This document shows, in pieces, positions 34,812-47,254 of a stretch of DNA of 64,000 nt (positions within the stretch are counted from its first letter, which is position 1; every line of letters starts with the position of its first letter). Below the pieces are notes generated by a model, which saw nothing but the letters and a program-made list of their open reading frames with translations, did not search any database and had not been told where the DNA came from. Source of the stretch: Thuidium tamariscinum. Its lineage: Eukaryota > Streptophyta > Bryopsida > Hypnales > Thuidiaceae. Location: the NCBI GenBank assembly GCA_947034885.2, contig OX344751.2:43243082-43307081 (forward strand), given 5' to 3'. Both the position numbers and the translations under genes were made by a program.

Positions 34812-36439
34812 AACAAAAACTTCATAAAAAATTTCTAAAAATTAAGATGACTTCCATCCAAGTAGTAATGGGACAAAAAAATAATTTCAAATCTATTCAT
34901 CGTTTAAAAACTGGATGTCAATGAACTCTAGGGTTAAAATGTGGTGAAGCATTGTATTTCTACATCCATTTGTTTTTTTGACAGAAGACACCTTTCAATT
35001 ATAGTCAGTGACGGAGGCACTTTCAGTTTCATCCAAATTTGGTGATTTCAATTATAATTTGAATAGAAATGAAAACAATTTAGTGAATAGGAATTACTTT
35101 TATTTTGCAAAAAATAGAAATTTATTTTGAATTGGTCCAATAAAATATTAGGTGCAAGGGAAAAAAATGACCTAAATCAACGATTTTCTATGTTTTTTAC
35201 ATATGAATGAAAAATTGTAAGGATGGATAGAAATCATCCAACAATTGTTTAGAAGTCTCTTAGAAGCGTTTTGAGATTCTTAAGCTTTAAAGGTCCAGGC
35301 ATTCAAGAAGTGGATGTGCCTTGGTCAACCTTGATTGAAAATTCTTAAATAACCATTTTCAATATATTATACAAAGTATGAAAATGAAGCTTGACAAGAC
35401 ATCTTTTTACTTCATCTTGAAATTTTGAAAAAGATCAAAATTGAAAGAATTATTGCACTCACAAGCTCTATGACTTAAAATTTCAATATAAAAAAATGAT
35501 GTTATAAATATGTATGTATGTCTAAATGGATTTTGAATTTAATTTTTTAAATTAAGATTTCATTCTAAGTTTCCATATTGATCTTATATATATAATATAA
35601 TTTGTTTCGTTTCATTTCTACCTTTAAATTTGATTTTTCCATCAATTTAAAAAAAAAAAAGATTAGATACTATATATTTCTACTAGCCAAAAATATCAAA
35701 CTTTTATATGTCAATTAAGAAGAGGATAAATTGGATTCAATAGCCTAGTTTGACTACAATTGAAGGTCTTTGTTGTGACTTCTTTGGAAGTAAAAAAAAA
35801 GTAACCAATTCAAAAATAATAATACTAATCTCCATTGAAACTTGTACATCTTGGATTGTTTTTGTAAATTTGAATCGTTTTTTCTATTTTTACTAATTGC
35901 TACTAATTTATTTTCAAATTTTACAACAAAAATGATTAAAATAACAATATTTTTACAAAACAAATTGTAATTTCTTACAATGATATACAACTCACAGTTT
36001 TAAGCTTAAGAAATCATATTAGTTTTAGAATAGAATCTAGTTGGTAACATTTAGCTAAGACATGATATTTGACCAATTGGCAATAGATCTTACTTTTAAG
36101 AGATTAAACATCTTGATTTTTCAATCCCATTTAAGGTAGAAGCACCTAAAACTAACATTTAAAGCAATTTTCCTTATAAAAGTAAAAATATTTATTGATG
36201 GTTATTGCAAGAAGTAATAAGGAATTGCTATAGTATATCTTTTGGTGTATGTTGAAGGTATATAAGGTTGAGGTATCAATTGCCAACTTTACCTAGTTAC
36301 CAACCAGGAGGGGTACAATATTTCTAATTAAAGTTTGGAATGCATTTTTTGGATCCTTTTCAAGATTGAGACTAATAATCTCATGATACATGTTCCAAAT
36401 TAATAAGCACAAAAGTAGGAAATAGTAAGAGAGAAAGTA
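34812..36439. other. AT-rich spacer, no gene seen
   Basis: No exon, RNA gene or paired repeat supported. Confidence 0.5.
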
Positions 36440-36680
36440 ATTCATGAATGATTACATTAGAAGACTCCAGGCATTGGCTACTAGTCAAGAGTACTTCTTT
36501 GCTCCCAAAATTCACATTAATTTCAATTTGGGGGATAAAATTCTAAAAATTTGGCAATCTCCATATTTCCTATTTTTTTACAAGATATTTTTTTTGCCCA
36601 TCTCATAATGTGCACAATTTGCTCCCAAATTGCTTAAATGATTGGTTATTGCGGCCTCAACTTTATGAATGAAGTTGGAC
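36440..36680. mobile_element. TA-type MITE, family I, truncated copy
   Basis: AATTGCTTAAATGATTGGTTA (up to 20 bp compared) and the preceding CCAAAATTCA..AATTTCAAT blocks match the right two thirds of 311-725. The terminal CCTTA is degraded (CAACTTTATG). Confidence 0.6.
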
Positions 36681-36805
36681 ATTGACATAGTCAAGTCTAC
36701 GAGTGCTCCATTATAAATAAGTACATTGTGTAGGAATCTTAATTGAATCTATACTCATGGACATCTCATACTAAATAAATATTTGCCTTTGTTAACAAGA
36801 AGAAG

Positions 36806-36964
36806 GTTAGAAGCCTTTAACGTGACTTCAACACAATTTAGATGATGTTCTGCGTTGTAGTCACGTTGTTTCAACACAAAATTTGCAAATTTGCGTTGAA
36901 ACAACGTGACTACAATGCAAAACATCATCTAGATTATGTTGAAGTCATGTTAAAGGCTTCTAAC
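36806..36964. repeat. 159-bp near-perfect hairpin
   Basis: The arm GTTAGAAGCCTTTAACGTGA and onward (about 70 bp) pairs with the complement ending at 36964. I count five mismatches per 70 bp, all C/T or G/A, and a one-base offset at the centre (AAATTTGCAAATTT). No coding content. It could be a young foldback MITE or a MIRNA-like/siRNA-producing locus. Confidence 0.85.
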
Positions 36965-37163
36965 TTTATTCTAGTGGTTGTACATCAATAGTTATTGAAG
37001 TGAGGGATGCTATATATTATGTTTCAAACATCTACAATTTTCCAAAATTAGTCCCTTTAATTTCCGTGGTCCCCTTAAGACCCCTATTTAGTATAGAAAT
37101 TGCCATACACATGATAAAATTATAAGACAATGGTAGTATAGTTTGGTGACTGAATTATACTGA

Positions 37164-37295
37164 TTGCAATGAGTGCCAAGTTTAGGCTAGGACCATTGCT
37201 AAGGGAGGAGACTCAAAAACCAAAGTACATTGCTTGCAATGAGTGTTAAGTTTAGGCTAGGACCATTGCTAAAGGAGAAGACTCAAAAACCACTC
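37164..37295. repeat. Two tandem copies of a 70-bp unit
   Basis: TTGCAATGAGTGCCAAGTTT at 37164 recurs at 37234 as TTGCAATGAGTGTTAAGTTT, and both continue through GGCTAGGACCATTGCTAA. The second unit runs directly into the family F element. Confidence 0.85.
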
Positions 37296-37297
37296 AA

Positions 37298-37580
37298 GCT
37301 ATAAAACCACCCACCTTCTCAAATATACATTGTTTACGCATACTAATTTTTCATCTTTGCAGGAATGTTCAAACAATGTACATTTGAAAAGGTGGATGGT
37401 TTTAGAGCCCTATGCTAGTTTGACTTCAGGAAATCATAACCAACTCCACAAAGCTCTAAAAAAAATGAGATGACTTGATTTAGATGCCAATTCTACTTGC
37501 CTTTCAAGAGGAATGCATTGAGAAATAATTCAAGAAGTTTCACCTCCCGCAAATTCAGTTTTAGCTCTTGGATGGGCGCT
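37298..37580. mobile_element. MITE, family F, copy 1
   Basis: Core blocks CTCAAATATACATTGTTTAC, GGTTTTAGAGCCCTATG, GATGCCAATTCTACTTGCC and AATTCAAGAAGTTTCACC are shared with 56795-57125. Read in reverse complement, AGAATTGGCATC..AAGTCATCTC and TTTTTTAGAGC..GTGGAG resemble the core of family D, so F is a diverged relative. Confidence 0.7.
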
Positions 37581-38089
37581 TTATGGACTTCCTCCCATAG
37601 ATGAGTTTTATTGTTAGCATGTTCATACAGGGCTCTAATCTTACCACCCAATTCTACACAGCATGCAAGGTGCTATTAATTGAGGTGCTATTAAATAGAT
37701 GCAAAATCACAAGGAAATGAAGATGTCAGAGACTAGGTTAAGGCATTAGACTATTTCGTTGTGTCCACATTTTATTGGCTTTATGCATTAGAGGATTTTT
37801 GAAGCCATTGGAAGACTGTGAGTTCTCAGACTACAGAAACACAGTTTCTACTGCGTGAACATAAATCCTATGTGGTCAAGAGAGTGCCACGTCATAAAAA
37901 AATTTGAATTTTTTTTTGGGATTTTTTTCATATTTCAAGACCCCCAATTTTTAATTTTTAATTTTTTGCGGTAAATGTTGGCCTCACAGTGGCCAGCAAT
38001 TACAAGAACAGTTTTGGGGAATAGCCCCAAAACGGCCCTTTGGAGGCCTCAAATCCCCTCTAATGAAAGTACAATTTCATAGACTTCAT

Positions 38090-39300
38090 ACCTACCCACA
38101 AACTAAAACTCCTCATAAAATCATCTCATTAATCATAATGGAACGATTCAAATCTTTTAACGTACATATAATTCTAAAAAATCAATTTGAGTTTTTTATT
38201 TCTTAAAAAGTCATTTTTGAAGAAGTTTTATGAGTGCTTAGGCTACTCGTTGAATGATGAAAATGACATATCATGCAACAACAACTTAACCATGAAATCA
38301 AAAGTTATGATAATTGTTGAGCTTTAAAGCTATTCCTTAGGCACATATTGTGTGAAAATTTTAAAGAAAATTTTAACAACAATGTGAGTTGCCCAAATTC
38401 ACTATGTTGGTAAGAAATGGTGTTTGGATCTTTAAATTTAAATATATTGAAAACTAAATTACTCCCTAAGGGATCAACTTTCATTTTTTTGGCAATGTAG
38501 AAATGTGTAGTTTTCAAAGATTCCATACCCACCAGCAAACTAAGACTCGTCATAACTTTCATTTCATTCATCAAAATTGAGTGATTCAAAATTTTCCAAT
38601 TGTATGTAGTTCTAAAGAATTAATTTCAATTCTTCATTTTTTCAAAAAGAAATTTTAAAAGAAATTTTTTGAGTTGCCTTGGCTATCCAAAGATAGAAGA
38701 AAATCACATATCATGCAATAACTTTTTGACCATGTAGTCAAAAGTTATGAAAAATGTTGTGTCTTGAAGCTACTTGTTGGACATATATAGTGTGAAATTT
38801 CAAAGAAAAAATATAAATTTTTGTTTGTAGTGAGTTGCCCAAAATCACTACATTGCCAAAGAATGCAACTTGGTCTTATATGGGTTAAGTATTCAACATT
38901 TATAATGACAAGCATTTAACTCCTAAAGGATCAAGCTACATTTTTGACAATATAGAAATTTTGAGAAGCTTAGTGCAAATGGAGTCTTTCATTTTATTCT
39001 TTGAAATTTTCTCACAACATGTGGACAAAGAATTTCTATATGGCACAACAATGTTTATAACTTTTGACTACATGGTTAAAAAGTTATTGTACGATATGTA
39101 GTTTATTTTTCCATCCAAACAAATTGAGTACATAAAAAATGACTTTCTTCAAAAACATAAGATTGAAATTGATTTGTAGATTTATATATAAGTGGAAAGC
39201 TTTGAATCATTCCATTTTGATCAATGAGATGAAAGTTATGAGTTTTAGTTTGTGGATATTTATGGATTCTTTGCAATTAAATAAACTTTGAAGTCCTTTA
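38090..39300. repeat. Three-copy repeat block (two direct, one inverted)
   Basis: A unit of about 420 bp at 38090-38460 (ACAAACTAAAACTCCTCATA ... GAGTTGCCCAAATTCACTA) is repeated at 38520-38885, and its first part is present in reverse orientation at 39057-39300 (ATGAAAGTTATGAGTTTTAG). The sequences ACTCCCTAAGGGATCAA (38463) and AACTCCTAAAGGATCAA (38918) start the intervals between units and resemble family G ends. TTAA occurs at 38885-38888 after TATATGGG and at 38916-38919 before CTCCTAAAGG. Confidence 0.65.
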
Positions 39301-39852
39301 TTTAATTCAATTTCCAATATTTTTTGAAAAAAATATTTTATGAATAAGATTGTTTATTGTAATATCACAACCATTAGGATTGGCATTTTTCAATTTTACA
39401 ACTAAATTTTTAACAATTTAGTATTTTGAACCATTCTCTACTTCTTTCTATTCACCATTTTTTGCCATATGTTGTACAATTCTAAATGATTTGAAATTTC
39501 TTGACTTAAAAAACAAATTCAAGGAAGCACCACCAACTTAGAGATTTTTTCATATAAATGTGACCTTGTGAAGTGCAGCTCCTTTTTTTCCATAGGACTT
39601 AAATAAGGATTTTTATCAATTCAAATGCTAATATTTTGCATTCCATATGGTGAAACTTTTTGAAACTTTTTCTTACACTTTTTCAAACCAACATACTACA
39701 AGATCCCACAATTATATATGGCCAGATTGTTTTTATTCAAAATTTTGTTACTTATTATAGTAATGATAGTTCTGAAGCATTTTTAGTGAATGGTGAATCT
39801 CATTAAATTGGCAACATTCCATTACTTCAACACTTTTTACAATTCAGACCAA

Positions 39853-40035
39853 ATAGTTTGAAATCTAAACTAGTAGTCATAGATGTTTGAAATCTATATG
39901 TGGTGTAGATGTCTGAAATCTATACTTGTCTAAGATGCTTTAGATCACACGGTCTGAAATCTTAATTTGTCATAGATTTTTGAAATCTATATGAGTCTTA
40001 GATAAATGAAAGTTTGTACTTGTCCTAAATGTTAG
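39853..40035. repeat. Degenerate 26-bp tandem repeat
   Basis: About six imperfect units of GATGTTTGAAATCTATATGT-type occur, with unit starts at 39882, 39908, 39934, 39975 and beyond. One unit is expanded to about 41 bp. Confidence 0.7.
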
Positions 40036-43000
40036 TATTTAATTCAAACCACGCAGTCTGAAAAATGCATTTGAAATTCTGCCATTTAAAAAGAATTCGC
40101 CATGTGAAAACATAGTTAAGGAATTTAAGGGTTTAAAGTAGGTGCTTCTACATGAATGTGTTTGTATTTGCACCATATATGCAACACAACTAGTGAACTA
40201 GAGAATAGTTACTAATGAAGCCATAAAATGCGCATTGTAGTTCCAAACGTTTTTCAAGAAATTTCTGAATTAGTGCAATAATTTCCTTCATACTTTAATA
40301 GTTGTAACCAAAGACCAAATGAATATGGTGCACAACTTCTGAATTATTTTATGGACAAATTTTGGTTATGGAGTCAATTGGAGATTAGAAACTTATTGAT
40401 TTTGAAATCAAATGCAATCATATTTTAAATCATATTTAGATCAACATTGCTATTGTATAGATGCTAAGGAATATAAATAAAAGAACTACAATACTTTGCC
40501 ATTTGAAATGTGAAATTTAGTATAATACTACAATCCTTTTCAACCTCTCATATTATATTTACAATGTATTGTATAGTGTATTATAAATCAAAGAGTAAGG
40601 TAAGGGGTGGAAATTAGCAAATATGGAGTTTTAGTATGTCACACATGTATTTTTAGTAAATTTTTACTCAAAATTTTCATAAAGGTCATTACTTATAATC
40701 TTATGCTTAAGACTATACTTTAAAATTGACTTAAAACATGCCTTTCTCTTATAAATTTACAAGGGGATTTGATTTTTTGACGTTCTTTTTACATGTCATT
40801 TAGTAGTTCACCATAGTCATATACTTGTTGCTTAAGCTTCATTATTTAATTAAGTAAGAAACCTAATCTTTTTAGCATTCCATTCATTTTCCTTAAATTT
40901 GCTAAATTCCTCATGAGTCCTCAAAGGATATTGGACAATTTGAAGATGAGAGTTTGACCATTCATTGTAAAAACACATGAATTGTACTCAAAATAGAATT
41001 TTTGACCTCATTTTAGTATAGTATAATATCTTTTTTTCTTAAACTTTGAAATGAAAGAAGTTGGAGAATCAAGTTAAGATTTATTTCCAAAAATCTATTT
41101 GAGGTTTTGACTTTTGAGACTCCAACTACAAGTCGTGGGCAATTTTCAAAGAGGAATTGGAAGGGACATTTTTTGGAATATTTTCAAATACCCTTTCTAA
41201 TTTTTGTCCCTAAATTTTAGTTGGAATTTGAAAATATCAAATGGATTTTGGATATCAAAGTTAGCTTAATTTTCCTAAAAAAGATTGAATTTTTTTTGGA
41301 AAAACAATTTATTCTATTGTACTTAAATGACATTTGAAATTTCTCTTTGAACATAATTCCTACTTTTTACTTAACTATGAGTGATTGAGCTTCTTCTAAT
41401 ATTAATTCACATACCCCATAGGGATTGTTTTACTCCCTACCACCCAACTTGTATTATGAACTTTTCTTTTCTTTTGTGTTAACTCTAAATTAATGGCCTT
41501 AGAATCTATCTCAAACAATTGATGAACATTTTTTTCTCTTATAAATGTAAAGTTGATTGTATTTTTGGGTTCTTCAACTAAAAACCAACATGTGCATTTA
41601 TAGGGTAGTTAGAATTTGATTTTACTAAATGGAAAAAGGATGAAAAGTAGTGATTCTACTTTCCTAAGTGGTTCATCTTCTATATTATTCTTAGTTTTTC
41701 ATTTAGTTATTCAACTTAAAATATCAAAATTAAAACAATAATTTAGTAATTTCATTCATTTGATTTTTATTAGTTGCCGGGTCCCTCATACATTAGAGGA
41801 AGTGGAAGGGTTCCCTAAGATGGTTCTATAGAAACTCTTAAAAAAACCAATTAAATTTTTTCAAAAAACATGTAATGTTTTTATGAATGAAAAGTTGATA
41901 CTTGGAATCATTGAGATTTTTACTTTGCTTCACTTGCTTGTTGACTTTAATAAAGACAAACAACAAAACAACATTAATGAATTTACCTAGGATTACAATT
42001 GAAATAAAATAGCTAGGAACCAAAGTTGTAATGATTGTACATATTTGGTTGGAATGAAATTTAAATTACTTACTCAAGGAGAACCATTCAATCCTTGATA
42101 AAACTATTAAAACTAGCTAACTAGAAAACACTTTTGTTGGTATATACTTTGAGATTCCAATGGCAACGTAAAATTGATATACTTTTGATTGAATAACTTT
42201 GATTTGAGATTTATCTCCAAAAATCCACTTGGCTCTATAAGGAATTTTTAATGTTTTAGAGGTAGCATTTTACCATTTCCATTTGAATCAAGGCCAAAGA
42301 TCCACCAAATTACTTTTACCATGGTAAATTATGTAATACAAAATAATGATTAACTCAATTACAATATAATTCAAATATTTAGTGTCTCATCTTTCAATTA
42401 ATTGTCAGACATTGTTGTAGAAATTAAATTAAATTAGACAACTTTGAATTTTTTTTGAAATCAAACACAAGGTAGAGCATCTATCCAAAGCCATGAAGTG
42501 GTTGAATGCATGGACAAGAAGGCTTACTTCAATTAAATTACACAAGTTTATCAAAGTCATGCAATTTGTAAAATAATCTTCTTAGTGGATTTTGAAAATT
42601 TATTTTAATACTTTTCACAATTTTTTCTTTATAGTGACACTAATTTTTTTGGTGAAGTTCATTTTTATTCACTCTACTAGGACAAGTCACTCTAGTAGTA
42701 GAAGCAAAAGATTGAAAAATAGAAACAATAATCTTCATATGAATAGTGGGGACAAATTGGTAGAGAGTTTAAATGTGTTAATATGTACAAATGGTGACTT
42801 TATTCAACAAAATTATCTTGCTTTTGTAGATAATTTGTTAATAATTTATGAATGAAATTCACTATAATAAATTTGAAATGTGAACTAGACCTAATCAATT
42901 TGACATTTTCTTTTCTTTTTCTTTTTCATTTATTTAAAATTTTAGGTAATTTTGAATTTTTTTTACATGCATTCTATTCATTCAATGCATGAATCAACTT

Positions 43001-43278
43001 TTTGCCACTTAAAAACCTTAATCCTTAACTTATCAATTTGCACATGTATAACAGATTGTTTTATCCTTTGCAAGGAAACACATTTCATGGCAATAGTAAA
43101 AAAAATCAATGAGTAAAAGCACTTTAAACTAATGAATGTTTTTGCATGTTCTGCACAATTTCAAATGACATATTTATCCTATCAGTCTCAAGTATACAAA
43201 ATGATGTTTTTTTTAATGCAAAATTTGACAGAATACTTCTAGAGTTTCAGAGTTTGCAAAGCACTCAAAACATTAAAC
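40036..43278. other. Long AT-rich spacer, no gene seen
   Basis: No exon or paired terminal repeat was supported. An 87-codon open frame at 42592-42855 begins TTG rather than ATG and has a hydrophobic N-terminus, which any T-rich frame would give. Confidence 0.5.
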
Positions 43279-43581
43279 TAAGGTAAGAGGTCCTATAATG
43301 GGCTGAAACAGAATTTCAGGGTGGTAAAACTTCTAGAAACATTTTTCAGTAAATTTTCCTTGAAAGAGAAGTAGAATTGACATTTAACCCAAGTCGTTTC
43401 ATATAATTAGTTATCAAATTTTGAAGTTGAAAGGGCATAGGGTTTTAGCATGGTGCCCTAGCTAAAATGTACACTATCAGTACACTGCTGAAGGCTAAGA
43501 AAAAGCAGCATGTACAAATATTGTACATTTAAGGTAGGGCACCATTTTAGAACTTGCTCCATTTAAGAGCCTTCTACCTTA
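43279..43581. mobile_element. TA-type MITE, family D, copy 3
   Basis: Ends TAAGGTAAGAGGTCCTATAA and (complement) TAAGGTAGAAGGCTCTTAAA lie within TA borders. The interior has GTAGAATTGACATTTAACCC, AAGTCGTTTCATA and AAATGTACACTATCAGTACA. Confidence 0.85.
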
Positions 43582-44654
43582 AGTTTTCTATGCTTTTTGG
43601 ATTTGGTCTACAAACACATCAATGACTTGAACAAACCTTATTTCTGAGTTACTAACATACCATAACCCTGAAGCACGCCGACGTCCATATTCTGGACGAT
43701 GAACAGAGGGCTTCAAGGCCCTATTTCATCCAATTAACTTTTCATTTATCAAATGTAATACTTGAATCTAGAAAAGACAACCTTCTTTATTGACCAAATT
43801 CATTAAATTCTGGAAAATGATATATCTGTACAAAGCTATAAGCAAAAATGTGCAAAAATTCAAAAAAAGATTGAGATGCTTAAGGGTTAAATTCTTATGA
43901 GTATGCATTTGCAAACATTGAGGCAACTAGGTTACATGGATTCGCATCAATGGATCTACCCACAATAACCAAACTTCAAGGAGAACATATTTCATTGAAT
44001 TTGATTGAAAACAAACATTGGATGCAAGAAATACAAGCCTCCAAAGTTGCAACCATCAAATGCAATTTGGTGAACTCAAATTAAACTTGTGAATTCTAAT
44101 TGGCTTCCAAATTAATGAGTACACTTGGGTTGATCTCACAATTTTATCACACAAATTAGAAGAGAGAGCACAAATTCTCCAACAAATTTGATTGAATTTG
44201 GACATCAGATACCAAAATTACAATACTTTAAAATTGGACTAAAAAACTATGTGAGGACACTTTTGATCCTTGGGGCATTTAGGGGATCATTTGAGTATGC
44301 AACTGCAAACATTATGGCTACCAAATTTTATGATCTTAGTGGATTCACATCAATGAGTCTGGTCACCAATCTCTTTCAAGTGGCTGAAATGAATTCCAGG
44401 AGTAAAAATCATGTAACTTGTTTTGAAAAAACTAGTTGAATTCATGATTTCCAATTGCAGTAATGTTTACACATTCTGGTATGTAAGAAAACATAAAATC
44501 TTAAAGCAAACAAATGGAGGCATGGGATCAAAAGCAAGCCATATGGAGAATTGCAAGACTCTATAAAAGGAATGTACACAGTAAACATCTATAACTCTAC
44601 AATTTTCAATAAAGTGTGATATTTTGAAGCCAAATATCAAAGCATCAGAATACA
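43582..44654. other. AT-rich spacer, no gene seen
   Basis: An 83-codon open frame at 44188-44439 plus (RGSFEYATANIMATKF) is slightly more coding-like than its surroundings but is unrecognised. Nothing else is supported. Confidence 0.4.
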
Positions 44655-44907
44655 CTAGTGTGCCGTGTGCTGTTGCCACAATCAAAATCAAAGTAAGAGT
44701 AATTTTCTAATTTTTTAATCCATAAAAACTTTGAAGTTCAATAATTTTCTCACTGAAGCTTGAATGCCCCCAAACAAAGCCCATACATCCCTCCTTGTTG
44801 AGAGCTTTCCAATGGTACCAAGAAAGCAACCACGGGACACATGGTCCAGGAGATTTCAACGTGACAAACAAACAAAACAAAACAAATAGTGTATCTTAAG
44901 GTATAGA
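44655..44907 (-). mobile_element. Helitron-like non-autonomous element, family E, copy 2
   Basis: On the minus strand it begins TCTATACCTTAAGATAC and ends CACGGCACACTAG then T. The body aligns with copy 1, including TTTGTTTTGTTTGTTTGTCA and the ACTCTTACTTTGATTTTGAT segment. Confidence 0.6.
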
Positions 44908-45073
44908 CATGTCCATGTTATTATAGATTTCCATGTCTTCAATTTCACATACCCTGATCTCAACCCTTAACCGATTTCAAGATTTTAAAAGATTTTTTTT
45001 AGAAATAGAGGCAATATTAGAAGTAGTCCTCCCATGAAAAAACAGAATGAAGGAGGATAATCACAAACCGTGT

Positions 45074-45238
45074 CTACAAAACTTTCCAAACCCTAAGTTG
45101 TAGATTGTTACCAATTCCCCTCACGTAAAGTTCTGGAATGCACTTCACCTTCTTCTGCCTGCCTGCTCTGATAACCCCAACTACTTCACGCAATGTTGAT
45201 TTGGAACAAAGTCTTAAAGCATGATTTCTAACAAGACC
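45074..45238 (-). CDS. Possible terminal exon of an unrecognised gene
   Basis: The minus-strand frame reading LREVVGVIRAGRQ and KCIPELYVRGIGN up to the TAG at 45074 is more codon-like than its surroundings, and it abuts a family C MITE at 45239. No acceptor gives the phase needed to follow directly from the exon at 45684-45759, so an intermediate exon must exist or this is not part of the gene. No domain is recognised. Confidence 0.3.
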   Translation of the reverse strand, partial: GLVRNHALRLCSKSTLREVVGVIRAGRQKKVKCIPELYVRGIGNNLQLRVWKVL

Positions 45239-45536
45239 TAAGGTGGGTACACCCAAAAGCACCACAAATTGGTACTGTGCCTAGTTACTATTATAAAGTT
45301 GTTCAGATTTTCATATAGCCTTGTTGGCAAGTGAAAGCATGTTCCAATGCACCAAAGGACGCAGCATTTGGACACAATATGCAAATGAAAGTTCTTAAGG
45401 GTCAAAGTTTGTTTCTAAAAGTGCCATCTTCAGTCCATGTACACAACTGATTTTGGAGATGTTCACAGACTGTAGATGGCGCTGATGGCGCTTTGGTACT
45501 TTTAGGTCAGCTGCGCTTTTGGGTGTACCCACCTTA
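45239..45536. mobile_element. TA-type MITE, family C, copy 3
   Basis: Ends TAAGGTGGGTACACCCAAAA and its exact complement are within TA borders. There are internal TTGTTGGCAAGTGAAAG and GCCATC..GATGGCGC inverted motifs, with a short duplicated GATGGCGCT near 45476. It appears to lie in an intron of the minus-strand transcription unit. Confidence 0.9.
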
Positions 45537-45683
45537 GTAGTAGGTTGTGGTAATATTGGTAGCAAAACATGCAAGTTTAAAAGTAAATTCTCAGCAGCCC
45601 AAACTACAAGTCACAAAGAAAATCTTCACAACTTATATAAATGGAGAGGTTAAAAACTCAAACATAAAGTCCACTATTTGTAC

Positions 45684-45759
45684 CTGTGTATCTATATCCA
45701 CCTTCATTGCGACGTTCAACCTCTGCCTGAAATCCTCTTTGAAGAGCCAATTGGACGGG
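45684..45759 (-). CDS. Internal coding exon, unrecognised gene
   Basis: The exon is framed by a strong acceptor (TCTTTTATTGCAG) and donor (ACAG|GTACAAAT). The 76 nt read PVQLALQRGFQAEVERRNEG then GYRYT with one base over. It begins in phase 0, exactly as the exon at 46871-46928 ends. Codon content is clearly unlike the AT-rich surroundings. I do not recognise the protein. Confidence 0.6.
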
Positions 45760-45976
45760 CTGCAATAAAAGACAAGGAGATCATGGCCGGCAAAAAAGAG
45801 TTTTATTGTAATTTGTTGTAGTTTATTGTGCCATGGATCAAGAGAAACTAAGAGAATTTGTAGGAATCCTGACAGTAAAAAAACATTGAAAATTTTCCTT
45901 CTAATATCAAATCTGTATCCATGTTTCCAGAACCCACTTCAACTTCATATCATACAAAACTTGAAAACGATTAAGT

Positions 45977-46060
45977 TGTCAACAGTGGGGTTTGAACCCA
46001 CGCCCCCTTTCGAAGACCAGAACTTGAGTCTGGCGCCTTAGACCACTCGGCCATGTTGAC
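45977..46060 (-). tRNA. tRNA-Leu(CAA)
   Basis: The sequence folds as a class II tRNA: acceptor stem GTCAACA/TGTTGAC, A box TGGCCGAGTGG, anticodon loop CTCAAGT with anticodon CAA (46024-46026), a long variable arm, and B box GGTTCAAACCC. There is no intron and the CCA is not encoded. A TTTT Pol III stop follows at 45967-45964. It reads leucine UUG codons. It lies, in the same orientation, between exons of an inferred protein-coding unit. Confidence 0.97.
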
Positions 46061-46870
46061 TCATTCAACCATCAGAGCCATGATTCAAGATTATTCGGTA
46101 TATGTCCATTCCGAGGAATTTATCACTTCATAAATAAGTTGGATTCAATACACCTTTAACGTAAATAATTTTCAAGTGTATGAGAGATTCATATTCTCAC
46201 GATCCATTTCAAGGCATGCACTCAAAAGCTTCCAAATAAACTCCTGAGCATGGTTTCTATCATTAGACTAGCTCTGTTTTTTTGAGCCTTGGAAGAGGAT
46301 TCCAAGCAAGTTAGCATGCCAATCTGGACATAATATGAATGAACTACGAATAATAGAAATACCCAGAATTGATCTTAGGGTCATTATTCAGATAGTGTTC
46401 ACTTCAGGCAAGAATCTATACGGGTTACTATAGGATAAGGAGTACGTACCTTAATTTCATTTACAGACAATCAGTGCCTGACCCACAATCCATAGAAGAC
46501 TACAAACTTGAAACCATACACTTGGATCTACCATTCCATTAATATACATTTATCAACAACCTTTGACAACAGAATATTTGTAGAGGAGTCCTGAATATCT
46601 ATGATTTACTAATAGCGTAATGATTTAGAAAACTAACACAACTGCAAACATATGGGTGGATGAAAGAAACAAGTTTCGATGTGTATGGGACATCTTTGCA
46701 TTCAATCATCGTTTAAAATTTAAGCATATTCCGTACGGGTTAATAATTATTATCAGTCCATTCTCATGAAGGTAATCCCTAAAGCAGTGGCTATTGCCAA
46801 ACAGAAACCAGCTCAATAGTATAAAAGCAAGGACTCTCTATAACAAGCACAGATATAAGTGCTGGTGTAC

Positions 46871-46928
46871 CTGGAGAATTGGCACTCCATCAAGTGCCTT
46901 TCGTGATTCCAAAGTCCCTTGATCTTGC
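46871..46928 (-). CDS. Internal coding exon, unrecognised gene
   Basis: Acceptor ATTATTTTGAATGCAG and donor CCAG|GTACACC frame 58 nt reading (x)QDQGTLESRKALDGVPILQ in the only frame without a stop that joins in phase to the exon at 45684-45759. The first base completes a codon begun by the preceding exon, which matches the two bases left over at 47255. Product unknown. Confidence 0.55.
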
Positions 46929-47254
46929 CTGCATTCAAAATAATGAACTGCTACTGAATCACTGTTTAAGAACAAGCCATGAGAAAGTGACAGTACATGT
47001 GAATGGATTAAGTTATGGTTCAGTGTAATCTTATGACTCAACATTTGTAAGCCATAGTTGCATTTTCAGAGACAAACCAGCAGGAGCACAATTTCAGAGA
47101 TTGGTCACTCACTCACGGAGATACATCTAAACACTTAAGAATAACCCCAAAAAATAAGTGTCTTGCAAAACTAAAATACAATTGAGGTCATGAGAAACAA
47201 CTTGACGGTTGAGAAAAAGGACACACGGTTCGTGATGAAACGGTAGTCAAATAC

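Noticed and set aside
42592..42855. 87-codon frame with signal-peptide-like start
   Set aside because: Starts with TTG and the hydrophobic stretch is what any T-rich frame would encode.
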